The notes: a model not told the origin generated them from the sequence alone. A DNA stretch of 64,000 nucleotides from Phycicoccus sp. Root101 (GCF_001426245.1 NZ_LMCM01000005.1:372001-436000), one strand, 5' to 3'. Positions 35,235-44,445 are shown, counted from the first letter of the stretch. Program-made: numbers and translations.

Positions 35235-35459
35235 CACGTGTGCTCCTGCGGTTCGCGTCGTGGGCGACCCAAGCGGCTCCCAGCACCTCAGTCTCAGGTC
35301 CCAACGGCGGTTCTGTAATCGGCCAAACGGCCGAAAGTCGATGCCCGGGATCATGCGTTTGCCTCCATGGTCTGCGGCCGGTCCGGCAGACCACGGGGTG
35401 GCCCGTGTGTGATGATTCGGGAGGGAATCTTTACTCGATGTAGGGAGAGGGTTGACGCA

Positions 35460-36137
35460 GTGAAGGGTCGCGTGCTCATCGTCGATGACGATCTTGCGCT
35501 GGCGGAGATGCTCGGCATCGTCCTGCGCAACGAGGGGCTCGATGTGTCGCACGTCGCCGACGGCGGCAACGCCGTGGCGGCCTTCCGCGACAGCAAGCCC
35601 GACCTCGTCCTCCTCGACGTCATGCTGCCCGGGCTTGACGGCATGGAGGTCTGCCGCCGCATCCGTGCCGAGTCCGGCGTCCCGATCGTCATGCTGACCG
35701 CGCGCACCGACACCGTCGACGTCGTGGTGGGCCTGGAGTCCGGCGCCGACGACTACGTCGTGAAGCCCTTCAAGCCCCAGGAGCTCATCGCCCGCGTCCG
35801 GGCGCGGCTGCGCCGTGGTGACGAGCCGGAGCCCGAGAGCCTGGAGATCGGCGACCTCGTCATCGACGTCGCGGGTCACTCGGTCAAGCGGGCCAGCGAG
35901 CCGCTGTCGTTGACGCCGCTGGAGTTCGACCTGCTCGTCGCCCTGGCCCGCAAGCCGTGGCAGGTGTTCACCCGTGAGGTCCTGCTCGAGCAGGTCTGGG
36001 GCTACCGCCACGCCGGTGACACCCGCCTGGTCAACGTCCACGTGCAGCGGCTGCGCTCCAAGATCGAGCACGACCCCGAGCACCCCGAGATCGTCGTCAC
36101 CGTCCGCGGCGTCGGCTACAAGGCCGGTCCGAGCTGA
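35460..36137 (+). CDS. mtrA: Essential response regulator MtrA
   Basis: 225 residues. The OmpR-family receiver has DDD near residues 9-11, the phospho-acceptor in VLLDVMLPGLDG and Lys in VVKPFKP. The winged-helix domain ends with the highly conserved VNVHVQRLRSKIEHDPEHP and VRGVGYKAG. MtrA controls cell-wall metabolism, division and replication genes in Actinobacteria. The GTG start is set by the family N-terminus, with GGGAGAGG upstream. It is followed two bases later by mtrB, then lpqB, the classic actinobacterial operon. Confidence 0.95.
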   Translation: MKGRVLIVDDDLALAEMLGIVLRNEGLDVSHVADGGNAVAAFRDSKPDLVLLDVMLPGLDGMEVCRRIRAESGVPIVMLTARTDTVDVVVGLESGADDYVVKPFKPQELIARVRARLRRGDEPEPESLEIGDLVIDVAGHSVKRASEPLSLTPLEFDLLVALARKPWQVFTREVLLEQVWGYRHAGDTRLVNVHVQRLRSKIEHDPEHPEIVVTVRGVGYKAGPS

Positions 36138-36139
36138 CG

Positions 36140-37942
36140 ATGTCGGACTCGGCCGGACCCGACCCCGACCGGACGCCGCCGGAGCGGCCCACGGCCCACG
36201 GGGCGCAGGGTCCGCCTGCCCTGCGCACCTTCGCGGTGCGCGCCCGCCGGGGGATCGGTACGGCGCTGAGCTGGCTCGTCCACGCCTGGCGCCGTTCGCT
36301 GCAGTTCCGCGTGGTCAGCACGACCATGCTGCTCGGCCTGCTCGTCGTCCTCGGCCTCGGCTCCTACCTCTACTCCTCGATCTCCGACGGCCTGGAGCAG
36401 GACCGGATGAAGACGGCCCAGCTCGAGACGTCGCGGCTGACCAAGGTGGTGCAGGACAACTTCGACGGCAGCGGCCGCGCCAGCTCGGGTGACATCAACC
36501 TCCAGTCGCAGGACATCATCAAGGCCGCCGCCGCACCGGGTGGCGACAACGAGCGCTACCTCGTCTTCGCGCGCAGCCTCGGGAACACCTCCGACACCAC
36601 GGTCCAGACCGTCCTCAGCGGACGGATCGGCCTGTCGAGCATCCCGCGCGACCTGCGCGAGGCCATCCGGCTGGACCCGACCCACCAGCAGGTGACGCTG
36701 GTCGGCATCGACGACCCGCAGACCGGCCAGGCCGTCCCGGCCGTCCTCGTCGGGTCCCAGGTCCAGGTGCCCGTCGCCGGCAAGTACGACCTGTACGTCA
36801 TCTTCCCCATGCAGCGCGAGCAGGCCACCCTCGACCTGATCACCCGCACCTTCGCAATCGGCGGGTTCGCGCTCGTGGCCCTCGTCGGCGCCATCGCGTG
36901 GGTCGTGACACGGCAGGTCGTCAACCCGGTGCGCCGGGCGGCCATGGTCGCCGAACGGCTCTCCTCGGGCCGGCTCAACGAGCGGATGCGCGCCCGGGGC
37001 GAGGACGACCTGGCGCGGCTTGCCGCCTCCTTCAACGAGATGGCCGACAGCCTCCAGACGCAGATCCGCCAGCTCGAGGGGCTGTCGCGGGTCCAGCAGC
37101 GCTTCGTGTCCGACGTCTCGCACGAGCTGCGCACACCGCTGACCACGATCCGCATGGCCGGTGACCTGATCCACGACTCGCGCCGCGACTTCGACCCGAC
37201 GGTCGCCCGGTCGGCCGAGCTGCTGCACAACGAGCTCGACAGGTTCGAGGAGCTGCTCGCCGACCTGCTCGAGATCAGCAGGTTCGACGCGGGCGCCGCG
37301 GCCCTCGACGTCGACCTGGTCGACCTGCGCGACACCGTCGCCCGGGCCGTGCAGTCCGCCCTGCCCCTCGCCGAGCGGTGGGGGAGCACGATCACCGTCA
37401 CCGCGGAGGGGTCCTGCCAGGCCGAGGTCGACCCGCGCCGGGTGGAGCGGATCCTGCGCAACCTCGTCGTCAACGCCGTCGAGCACGGTGAGGGCCGCCC
37501 GGTCGAGATCGCGATCGGTGGCAACGACAGCGCCGTCGCCGTGGCCGTGCGCGACCACGGGGTCGGGCTGCGCCCGGGTGAGGCCGCCCTGGTCTTCAAC
37601 CGCTTCTGGCGCGCCGACCCCGCCCGCGCCCGCACCACCGGCGGCACCGGCCTGGGACTGGCCATCTCCCTCGAGGACGCCCGGCTGCACGACGGGTGGC
37701 TGCAGGCCTGGGGTGAGCCGGGCGAGGGCTCCTGCTTCCGCCTCACCCTGCCCCGGACGTACGGCGAGTCGATCACCGAGGCGCCCCTGTCGCTGCGGCC
37801 GGACGACGTCCCCACGTCACGCCGTCGCACCGCCCGCGAGGCCAGCGACGCCCAGGCGCAGACGCCCTCGACGACCGGGCCGGGCGCGAACGCGGCGGTG
37901 ACCCTGCGCCATACGCCGACGGCACCGGGTGCACCACGGTGA
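36140..37942 (+). CDS. mtrB: Sensor histidine kinase MtrB
   Basis: 600 residues. The first membrane helix at about 60-80 (VVSTTMLLGLLVVLGLGSYLY) and the second at about 238-258 flank an extracytoplasmic domain. Then come a HAMP segment (VVNPVRRAAMVAERLSSGRL), the H box SDVSHELRTPLTTIRM near residue 330, and ATPase motifs NLVVNAVEHG, DHGVGL and TGGTGLGLAI. It phosphorylates MtrA. The C-terminal 80 residues are a disordered Ser/Thr/Pro/Arg-rich tail. The stop overlaps lpqB by four bases. Confidence 0.95.
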   Translation: MSDSAGPDPDRTPPERPTAHGAQGPPALRTFAVRARRGIGTALSWLVHAWRRSLQFRVVSTTMLLGLLVVLGLGSYLYSSISDGLEQDRMKTAQLETSRLTKVVQDNFDGSGRASSGDINLQSQDIIKAAAAPGGDNERYLVFARSLGNTSDTTVQTVLSGRIGLSSIPRDLREAIRLDPTHQQVTLVGIDDPQTGQAVPAVLVGSQVQVPVAGKYDLYVIFPMQREQATLDLITRTFAIGGFALVALVGAIAWVVTRQVVNPVRRAAMVAERLSSGRLNERMRARGEDDLARLAASFNEMADSLQTQIRQLEGLSRVQQRFVSDVSHELRTPLTTIRMAGDLIHDSRRDFDPTVARSAELLHNELDRFEELLADLLEISRFDAGAAALDVDLVDLRDTVARAVQSALPLAERWGSTITVTAEGSCQAEVDPRRVERILRNLVVNAVEHGEGRPVEIAIGGNDSAVAVAVRDHGVGLRPGEAALVFNRFWRADPARARTTGGTGLGLAISLEDARLHDGWLQAWGEPGEGSCFRLTLPRTYGESITEAPLSLRPDDVPTSRRRTAREASDAQAQTPSTTGPGANAAVTLRHTPTAPGAPR

Positions 37943-39708
37943 GGCGCCGCGCGGCCGTCGCGCTGGCAGCGGTGGCGGTGACCTTGCTGTCGGCCTGCGG
38001 GGGAGGCCTGTCGACGAAGTCCGCGGTCCAGCCCGGCCTCGAGGTGGGGTCGGTGCAGGAGAACGAGATCCGGGTCGAAGCCAACCCCATCCGCCCCGGA
38101 GCCTCGCCCGAGGAGGTCGTCGAGGGGTTCATCCGGGCCGCGGCAGCGAGCGATGACCAGTACCAGGTGGCGCGGTCGTACCTCACGCCCGATGCAGCCG
38201 GGAGCTGGCGCCCCGACACCTCGGTCGTGGTGTTCGGCAACGAGTCGGTCCTCGACACCAAGGCGTCCGGCGCGGGCCAGGTCGTGGCCAAGGCGACCGC
38301 AACAGCACGGGTCGACGGCACGGGTCGCTACGAGGAGCTGCCGACCACGAGCACGGTGGAGGCAGACTTCCGCGTCGTCCAGCGGTCGGGGGAGTGGCGG
38401 ATCTCGTCGCTGCCCCAGAACTTCGGCACCTGGCTGAGCAACTCCGACTTCCTGCGCCTCTACGACCCCTTCCGCATCTACTTCCTGTCGGCCAGCCAGC
38501 GGCGCCTCGTCCCCGACGTCCGGTGGCTCCCGCTCGGCACGGGCCTGGCCACGCGGCTCGCGAGGTCGCTGCTCGCCGGGGCTCCCGACTACCTGCGTGG
38601 GGCGGTGCGCAGCGACGTCCCGCCCGGCACCCGCCTGGCGGTCGACGCGGTGACCATCGACTCGGGCACCGCCACGATCGACCTGACCGCGACCCGCTTG
38701 GCGGCCGACCCCGCTCAGCGACAGAACCTCGGCGCCCAGTTCCTCGCCACGGTGAGCCAGGCGCCCGGCGTCGACCGGGTCGCCCTCCAGCTGGAGGGGG
38801 CCGACCTGCGGGTCCCCGGGTTCGACGGAGCGCTCGACTCGCTCGCGGCCCTCGGGCTGGGCACGCCGGCCGACCCCGAGATCAAGCCCCTGCTGCGGAT
38901 CGGCACCACGCTGGTACCGGTCAGCCCCGACCAGGTCGGTGATCCGGTGGCGCGGCCGAGCCCCCCGCCGACCGCCGCCCTGCCCGCGCTCCAGCCCGGG
39001 TGGGCCTACCCCGCGGTGTCGCGCTCCGGCGGTGAGGTCGCGGCCGTCGGCGGCGACCGGGCCCAGCTGGCCCGGTGGCGCGGGAAGACCCAGGTCCAGC
39101 TGCTGACGTTCGGGTCGAACCTCACCCGGCCGACGTACGACAACCAGGACATGCTCTGGCTCGCCGGGCGGGACGACGACGAGGCCAGGGTCTGGGTCAT
39201 CGACACCACGACGGACCCGGCGGACGCCGCGAAGGCCGCACCGCACGTGGTCACCGCCGCCTGGCTCGCGCAGCGTCGGGTCGTCAGCCTGCGGCTGTCA
39301 CCGGACGGCCAGCGGGTCGCGGTGGTGAGCACCGACGCGTCCGGCAAGGTTCCGCGCCTCGACGTCGCCGGAGTCGTCCGCGGCGCCGACCACGTGCCGA
39401 CCTCGCTGGCGACCCCCTTGACCCTGGCCCCCACCCTGACCCTGATGCGGGACCTCGTCTGGGTCGACGACGCCACCGTCGTCGTCCTCGGGCGCAGGAA
39501 CCCGGGGCAGGTGCTGCGCCCGTGGACCGTGCCGCTCGGCGGCCAGATCACGGCCGGCCCCGAGATCTCCGGCGCGCAGACCATCACCACCATCAACGGC
39601 GAGCGCGGCCTGGTCGTCACCACCGACGCCCGCCAGGTGCTGCTGCGGGCCGGCAGCCGGTGGCAGCGGGTCGGCGAGGGCACCGACCTGCTGGTCGCCG
39701 CTCGCTGA
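37939..39708 (+). CDS. lpqB: Lipoprotein LpqB, accessory to MtrAB
   Basis: 589 residues. The signal peptide ends in the lipobox LSAC, placing the lipidated Cys at about residue 20. A GerMN-like domain spans roughly 90-330, and a WD40/propeller-like C-terminal half holds the repeated LSPDGQRVAVVS type motif. LpqB sits on the outer face of the membrane and modulates MtrB sensing. The GTG start shares GTGA with mtrB, as in other Actinobacteria. Confidence 0.93.
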   Translation: MRRRAAVALAAVAVTLLSACGGGLSTKSAVQPGLEVGSVQENEIRVEANPIRPGASPEEVVEGFIRAAAASDDQYQVARSYLTPDAAGSWRPDTSVVVFGNESVLDTKASGAGQVVAKATATARVDGTGRYEELPTTSTVEADFRVVQRSGEWRISSLPQNFGTWLSNSDFLRLYDPFRIYFLSASQRRLVPDVRWLPLGTGLATRLARSLLAGAPDYLRGAVRSDVPPGTRLAVDAVTIDSGTATIDLTATRLAADPAQRQNLGAQFLATVSQAPGVDRVALQLEGADLRVPGFDGALDSLAALGLGTPADPEIKPLLRIGTTLVPVSPDQVGDPVARPSPPPTAALPALQPGWAYPAVSRSGGEVAAVGGDRAQLARWRGKTQVQLLTFGSNLTRPTYDNQDMLWLAGRDDDEARVWVIDTTTDPADAAKAAPHVVTAAWLAQRRVVSLRLSPDGQRVAVVSTDASGKVPRLDVAGVVRGADHVPTSLATPLTLAPTLTLMRDLVWVDDATVVVLGRRNPGQVLRPWTVPLGGQITAGPEISGAQTITTINGERGLVVTTDARQVLLRAGSRWQRVGEGTDLLVAAR

Positions 39709-39775
39709 GGGGGACCCACGCCGAGGGGGACCCTCGCTGAGGAGGACCCTTGCCGACCGCGACCCCTCGCTGAGC
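39703..39775 (+). repeat. 16-bp imperfect tandem repeat after lpqB
   Basis: Units CGCTGAGGGGGACCCA (39703), CGCCGAGGGGGACCCT (39719) and CGCTGAGGAGGACCCT (39735) follow each other exactly, then a more diverged unit at 39751. The lpqB stop codon is inside the first unit. This is probably slippage-generated 3' untranslated sequence. Confidence 0.7.
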
Positions 39776-39776
39776 C

Positions 39777-39808
39777 CGGGTGACCCCGCGCTGCTGGGGG
39801 GTCACCCG
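39777..39808 (+). terminator. Terminator of the mtrA-mtrB-lpqB operon
   Basis: CGGGTGACCCC and GGGGTCACCCG form a perfect 11-bp stem with a 10-base loop, about 70 bases after lpqB. Confidence 0.75.
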
Positions 39809-39944
39809 AACGGACCGAATTCCCGGGGTGCCGTGCCCGCCCCGTGCGTGCGGGCGTCCTGCCCGGTTCGCCCGGCCTTGTCTGCTGCGCCGCGGGGGTG
39901 GCAGCGTGACGCGCGCCTGTGCAGCGACCCACCGGAGAGGTGAC

Positions 39945-41198
39945 ATGACCACGGCCAGCACCGCGACCCCGGCGGCTCGTCTCGAGCCGGCGGCGCCCGT
40001 CGTGCGCTCCCGGTGGCGGCCGACCCGTGCCACCTGGGTGCCGGTGCTCGTCTTCCTCGTCTCCAGGATCGTCGACGGCATCGTCCTGGCCGTCGCCGGG
40101 CACCGCCAGATCGCCCTCCCCGACCCGGCGCTGCAGCGGCTCGCGGCCGTCGACCACGCCACCCCGGCGGACCCGGGCTACCTCGAGCTCGTCTCGAACT
40201 GGGACGGCCAGTGGTACCAGTTCCTCGCCACGCAGGGGTACCACCTGCCCGCGCCCGGGGCGACGAACACCGCGGACGTCCTGTGGTCGTGGGCGTTCCC
40301 GCCAGGGTTCCCGATGACCGTGCGCGTGCTCCTCGAGACCACCGGCGTGCCCTTCCCGGTCGCCGTCACCCTCGTCAACCTCGTCGCCGGAGCCGTGGGC
40401 ATGACGTTGCTGTACCGCCTCGTGGACCGCACCGCCGGGGCGTTCGCTGCAACGAGCCTCGTCGCGCTCACCTGCTTCGCCCCGACCGCACTGCTCTTCC
40501 AGGTGGCCTACAGCGAGTCGCTCGCCCTGGCGCTCCTGTGCGCAGTGCTGCTGCTCGTCCACCGCCGCCGCTACTGGTGGGCCCTGGTCGCCGTCGTCGC
40601 CCTCGCCCTGACCAGGGTCATCACCGCGCCGCTCGCCGTGGTGGTGGCGGCCCATGCCTGGTCACGCTTCCGCGGACCCGCCGACTCCCGTCCGTCCCGA
40701 CGGGAGTGGTCCGGTATGGCGGCCCTCGGCCTCGCGAGCGCGGCCGGCGCGTTCCTCTGGGCCTTCGTCGTGGGGCTGGCCGTCGGAGAGCAGACGGGAG
40801 CCACCACACGGCCGGGGATGCTGTCCAAGCTCGGCTGGTTCTCCCGGCTCGGCGCGGAGTTCGGGATCGGTGGCCCCGTGGTGCTGGCGGGGATCATCCT
40901 CGTGCTCGTGCTCGTGAGCCGCACCCCGCGGATCGCCGGCCTGGGGATCGAGCTGTCGACGTGGCTGTGGTGCTACCCGCTCTACATCTTCGGGGTGACC
41001 GAGATCCACACCGGCATCCTGCGCTACCTGCTCCTGTGCCTGCCCCTGCCGATGCTCTTCGTCCTGCGGCCGCTGACCGGCCGGGTCCGGCCGCACCACG
41101 TCGCGAGCCTGGCGGTGGTCTGCCTCGTCAGCCTCGGCCTCCAGGTCTGGTGGATCAGCCAGTCCTTCGTGGTGACGCGCGACTTCATCATGCCCTGA
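39945..41198 (+). CDS. PIG-V/GT76-like GT-C mannosyltransferase family protein
   Basis: 417 residues with about ten helices. The first external loop contains SNWDGQWYQFLATQGY, the WD..WY...GY motif of PIG-V-type mannosyltransferases. WSWAFPPGFPMTVRVL then matches the conserved FfPl-like segment. In Actinobacteria such proteins are thought to add mannose from polyprenyl phosphate to lipids or proteins. ATG 39945 follows GGAGAGGTGA. It converges on the tandem GT-C-like genes, so this is a glycosylation neighbourhood. Confidence 0.65.
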   Translation: MTTASTATPAARLEPAAPVVRSRWRPTRATWVPVLVFLVSRIVDGIVLAVAGHRQIALPDPALQRLAAVDHATPADPGYLELVSNWDGQWYQFLATQGYHLPAPGATNTADVLWSWAFPPGFPMTVRVLLETTGVPFPVAVTLVNLVAGAVGMTLLYRLVDRTAGAFAATSLVALTCFAPTALLFQVAYSESLALALLCAVLLLVHRRRYWWALVAVVALALTRVITAPLAVVVAAHAWSRFRGPADSRPSRREWSGMAALGLASAAGAFLWAFVVGLAVGEQTGATTRPGMLSKLGWFSRLGAEFGIGGPVVLAGIILVLVLVSRTPRIAGLGIELSTWLWCYPLYIFGVTEIHTGILRYLLLCLPLPMLFVLRPLTGRVRPHHVASLAVVCLVSLGLQVWWISQSFVVTRDFIMP

Positions 41199-41207
41199 GC
41201 CGGGCGG

Positions 41208-42611
41208 TCAGGACCCGGGCGCCTTCAGCAGGACGAAGTCGCCCTCCCTGGTCACCACGGTCCAGCCGGCCCGCCCCTGCAGCGCGTCGCCGAGCGGCGA
41301 CGTGGCCTGCACCAGGGCCATGCCGGCGCCCGTGCTGCGGACGTACTCCTCCCACCCAGGGCGGACCTTCTCGGCACGGATGTAGCGGTGCAGGTAGTCG
41401 GCCGAGTAGATCTCCACCCGGAGGTCGACGACCGGACGCAGGTCGGGGTGCGCCCAGAGCAGCCAGCCGCTGACCGCGAAGTCGTTGAGCACCACCGTGC
41501 CGGCGGGGAGGCCGTCGAGGCGTGCGGAGACCGCGTCGAGCCGCCCGGGGTAGGTCTGGGCGACCGAACCCTTGGGTCCGGCCGCGGTGCCGGCGGCGAA
41601 CAGCACGGCCACGACACCGGCGGCCGCGACCGCGCGCCACTCCGTCCTGCCGCGACGCTCGGCAGGGCGCCCCAGGGCTCCTTGCAGGGCCTCGGCGAAC
41701 AGGGGCGCCGCGAGGACGCATGCCAGCGGCACGAGCCGCCACATCCACAGGGCCATGGCCAGGGCGAGGACCAGGACCCCGTACTGCCACGGCGGCCGGG
41801 CCTGCGGTCGACGGATCCACAGGACCGCGGTGACCATGAGCATCCCGAGCGTGGCGTAGGCGAACACGTTGTTGAGGGGAGTGGCCCGCCACTCCTCGGC
41901 GATCCACGCCGCGTTGCCCGCCACGTCGAACGGCACGGTGAGCAGCCGTGGGCCCAGCGGGGTGACGGCCAGGACGGCGGCGCAGGCGAGGTTCAGCAGG
42001 AGCAGGCCACGACGCCCCGGTCGCTCCCCGGCCGGCCGGAGGGCGAGGAAGACGGACAGGACGACCCCGAGGAGGAGCCCGAACATCCACAGCGGGTGGC
42101 AGCACCCCCACAGCCAGAAGACCGGCACGAGCCACCACCGCAGCCGCCGGTCGTGCAGGGTGCGCCACCAGGCGAGGTAGACCACGGCGAAGAGGACGAA
42201 GCTCACGAGCTGGGGCCGGGGGTTGAGGCTGGCCCCGGCGCCGAGGAGCGCCACCACGGCGGCGAGGCTCGCGGGCAGCCGGCCGGCGACCTGCCGGCAG
42301 AGCACGTAGAGGGTGAGGTACAGGGCGATGACGGCCACGGCTCGCAGCCACACGACACCCCAGGCGCCCACGCCGTTCCCGGTCCAGGCCGCCACCGCCT
42401 CGGGCAGCCACTGGGTGGCGACGTAGGGGCGGTCGGCGAGGGACGCCCACGGGTCGGTGCCGACCAGCGACCAGGTCTTCAGGATGTGGTCGCCCTCGCG
42501 CAGGTGCCACCAGGTGTCGACCTCGCTGAACGGGGAGGTGCCCCAGGCGACGGCCACGAGGAGCCCGCCGACGAAGGCGACCTGGCCCAGCCTCGTCGAG
42601 ATCCGGCTCAC
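41208..42611 (-). CDS. Polytopic GT-C-like membrane protein (paralogue 2 of 4)
   Basis: 467 residues, about ten helices plus a soluble C-terminal domain. The first loop reads SEVDTWWHLREGDHI, then TDPWASLA and ATQWLPEA. Later segments are RPQLVSFVLF, LTPLGPRL-like TPLGPRLL, SGWLLWAHPDL, DLRVEIYSADYLHRY, PGWEEYV and DFVLLKAP. The same ordered motifs occur in the genes ending at 3359, 42608 and 58851. GTG 42611 overlaps the stop of the next paralogue by four bases, so the pair is coupled and may act as a heteromer. Confidence 0.6.
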   Translation of the reverse strand: MSRISTRLGQVAFVGGLLVAVAWGTSPFSEVDTWWHLREGDHILKTWSLVGTDPWASLADRPYVATQWLPEAVAAWTGNGVGAWGVVWLRAVAVIALYLTLYVLCRQVAGRLPASLAAVVALLGAGASLNPRPQLVSFVLFAVVYLAWWRTLHDRRLRWWLVPVFWLWGCCHPLWMFGLLLGVVLSVFLALRPAGERPGRRGLLLLNLACAAVLAVTPLGPRLLTVPFDVAGNAAWIAEEWRATPLNNVFAYATLGMLMVTAVLWIRRPQARPPWQYGVLVLALAMALWMWRLVPLACVLAAPLFAEALQGALGRPAERRGRTEWRAVAAAGVVAVLFAAGTAAGPKGSVAQTYPGRLDAVSARLDGLPAGTVVLNDFAVSGWLLWAHPDLRPVVDLRVEIYSADYLHRYIRAEKVRPGWEEYVRSTGAGMALVQATSPLGDALQGRAGWTVVTREGDFVLLKAPGS

Positions 42612-44086
42612 GACGCCTCCAGGAGCTGGTAGCCGTCGCCGCGGCCGACGACCGACCACCCGAGCTGCTCCACGAGCGCCAGGGCCAGGGGGGAGGACGC
42701 GGGAAGCAACGCGGCCCGGGTGCTGCCGTCGGCGACGAACTGCTCCCACCCGGGAGCGGCCTCCATGGCCGCGATGTAGCGCTTCACGTAGGCCGCGTCG
42801 TAGGACTCGATGCGCAGGTCGAACACCGGCTCGACCTGGGGTGCGGTGAAGAGCGCCCAGCCCGTGACGTCCCCGTCGGCCACGAGGCGGGTGTGCGGGG
42901 GCAGCACTCGCAGCTGCTGCTGGAGGGCGGTGGGGACCGCGTGGACCGTGCCGGCCCGGCTGTCCGCGAGGGGGATCGCGACCAGGCAGGCGAGCACCAG
43001 CCCAGCGGCCCAGCACCCGAGCTCGCGACGCCGCAGGGCGAAGGAGGTGCGGTCGGGCCTCGGTGCCGCGGGCGAGTCGTGGCCCGTGCCAGCCCGGACC
43101 TCCCGGGCGCGGGCGCGGACGGCGAGCAACCGCTCGACCTGGCCGGCCAGCAGGGGAGCGGCGAGGAACGCGCCGACGGCGACGGTGCGCTGCATCGTCA
43201 GGATGAACCCGATGGCAGCGAGAAAGGGCAGGAGCTGCCACGTGGCCGGACGTTCGCGCAGCCGCAGCCACGCGGCATACGCGAGGGCCAGCATGGCCAG
43301 GGCGAGCATGACGTCGGGGCTGCGCACGGAGGAGGGGAACCACTCGGACACGAACTCGCGCCCGTTCGAGCCCACCTGGAAGGGGGTCAGCAGCAGGCGC
43401 GGGCCGATCGGCGTGAGCCCCGCGGCCAGGAAGGACACGACGAGGACGGCGACGAGCCGGCCCCACGTGCGTGCCGGCACGGCACGGTCCACGCCCAGCC
43501 CCAGGACGACCAGGCCGCCGACGACGAGGCCCAGCACCCACACGCCGTGCGTGCAGGCGCTGACCCAGGTGAGGGGGACCAGCCACCAGCGGGCCCGGTG
43601 GTCGACCCCCGTGCGCCACCACGCGCCGATCGCCAGGACGAGCAGCACGAACCCCGCGAGCTGCGGGCGCTCGGCGAGCCCTCCCCACGCAGCGGCCACA
43701 GCGGCCACCGTCACGGGGACCGCGACCTCCGGGCGGCTCACCGTCCGGGTGAGCCACAGCAGGGCCACCACGAGGGCCACCACGGCCACCCCGCGGGCCC
43801 ACAGGACGGCCGGCAGCCCGAACAGGTCGTACCCCTGGGCCACCACCACGGACGGCAGCCACTGGGTCGGTACGTAGCGGTGCGCGGCGAACGGAGCCCA
43901 GGGGTCCGGCGACCCGAACCGCCCACCGTCCCGGAGGAACTCGCCGACCTTCAGGTGGAGCCACGGGCTCGGGTCCGCGACCGAGCGCACCGTGAGCAGG
44001 GGGAGGAGTCCCAGCACCGCGCCCTGCGCCCACGGACCCCACCGCCGTCGCAGCGCGAAGGTGGCGGAGTCGGGCATGCCAGCCAT
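42608..44086 (-). CDS. Polytopic GT-C-like membrane protein (paralogue 3 of 4)
   Basis: 492 residues. It is the most divergent of the four: the first loop reads ADPSPWLHLKVGEFL, in place of the acidic DPDT/EVDT of the others, followed by SPDPWAPFA and PTQWLPSV. The end has DVTGWALFTAPQVEP, DLRIESYDAAYVKRY and DGYQLLEAS. Loss of the acidic pair suggests altered donor use or a structural role beside paralogue 2. ATG 44086 is used, with MPDSAT at 44077 as an alternative. The first gene of the pair, it is divergent from the Flp pilus operon. Confidence 0.55.
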   Translation of the reverse strand: MAGMPDSATFALRRRWGPWAQGAVLGLLPLLTVRSVADPSPWLHLKVGEFLRDGGRFGSPDPWAPFAAHRYVPTQWLPSVVVAQGYDLFGLPAVLWARGVAVVALVVALLWLTRTVSRPEVAVPVTVAAVAAAWGGLAERPQLAGFVLLVLAIGAWWRTGVDHRARWWLVPLTWVSACTHGVWVLGLVVGGLVVLGLGVDRAVPARTWGRLVAVLVVSFLAAGLTPIGPRLLLTPFQVGSNGREFVSEWFPSSVRSPDVMLALAMLALAYAAWLRLRERPATWQLLPFLAAIGFILTMQRTVAVGAFLAAPLLAGQVERLLAVRARAREVRAGTGHDSPAAPRPDRTSFALRRRELGCWAAGLVLACLVAIPLADSRAGTVHAVPTALQQQLRVLPPHTRLVADGDVTGWALFTAPQVEPVFDLRIESYDAAYVKRYIAAMEAAPGWEQFVADGSTRAALLPASSPLALALVEQLGWSVVGRGDGYQLLEAS

Positions 44087-44126
44087 TCTCGACGCACGCG
44101 TGCTGGTTCGGTGAAGTGACTCACCG

Positions 44127-44146
44127 CATCAACCGAACGGTTGATG
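44127..44146. promoter_or_regulatory. 20-bp palindrome upstream of the Flp pilin genes
   Basis: CATCAACCG and CGGTTGATG are 9-bp inverted arms around AA. The site lies 126 bases before the first pilin start and 41 bases before the divergent membrane-protein gene. The core AACCGAACGGTT looks like a TetR-family or other dimer operator; a hairpin function is possible but less likely at this position. Confidence 0.5.
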
Positions 44147-44271
44147 CCCATTCCTCGAAGGGCCCACGGGGTAGTGACGTGACAGCCGATTACCGCTGTT
44201 CGTGTCTGCTGACAATCTTTTGCCTGCAGGGGCGCCCGCCCCGGCCCGTAGGTCTCGAAAGGACACAACCC

Positions 44272-44445
44272 ATGCTCAAGTTCGTCGCCAAGATCCAGAC
44301 CCGCTTCGCCAACCGCGAGGAGGGCGCCACCGCGGTGGAGTACGGCCTCATGGTCGCCCTCATCGCGATCGTCATCATCGCGGCCGTGGTCCTCCTCGGC
44401 AACAACCTCTCCGGCCTGTTCAACAAGGCTGCCACCAGCGTCTGA
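44272..44445 (+). CDS. Flp-type major pilin
   Basis: 57 residues. A basic leader of about 20 residues ends in EEGATAVEYGLMVALIAIVIIAAVVLLG. The Glu five residues after the cleavage Gly, the following Tyr and the single hydrophobic helix are the Flp/Fap pilin signature. Cleavage by a TadV-type prepilin peptidase is expected after the Gly; no such peptidase gene is seen in the window. AAAGGA precedes the ATG. It heads the Tad operon that makes adhesive type IVb-like pili. Confidence 0.85.
   Translation: MLKFVAKIQTRFANREEGATAVEYGLMVALIAIVIIAAVVLLGNNLSGLFNKAATSV

Noticed and set aside
39703-39775. Repeats after lpqB as a possible CRISPR remnant
   Set aside because: The units are contiguous 16-mers with no spacers and no cas genes nearby.
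41208-44086. Tandem paralogues as a transposon-borne duplication
   Set aside because: No inverted repeats, transposase or target-site duplication is seen, and the two copies are too diverged for a recent event.
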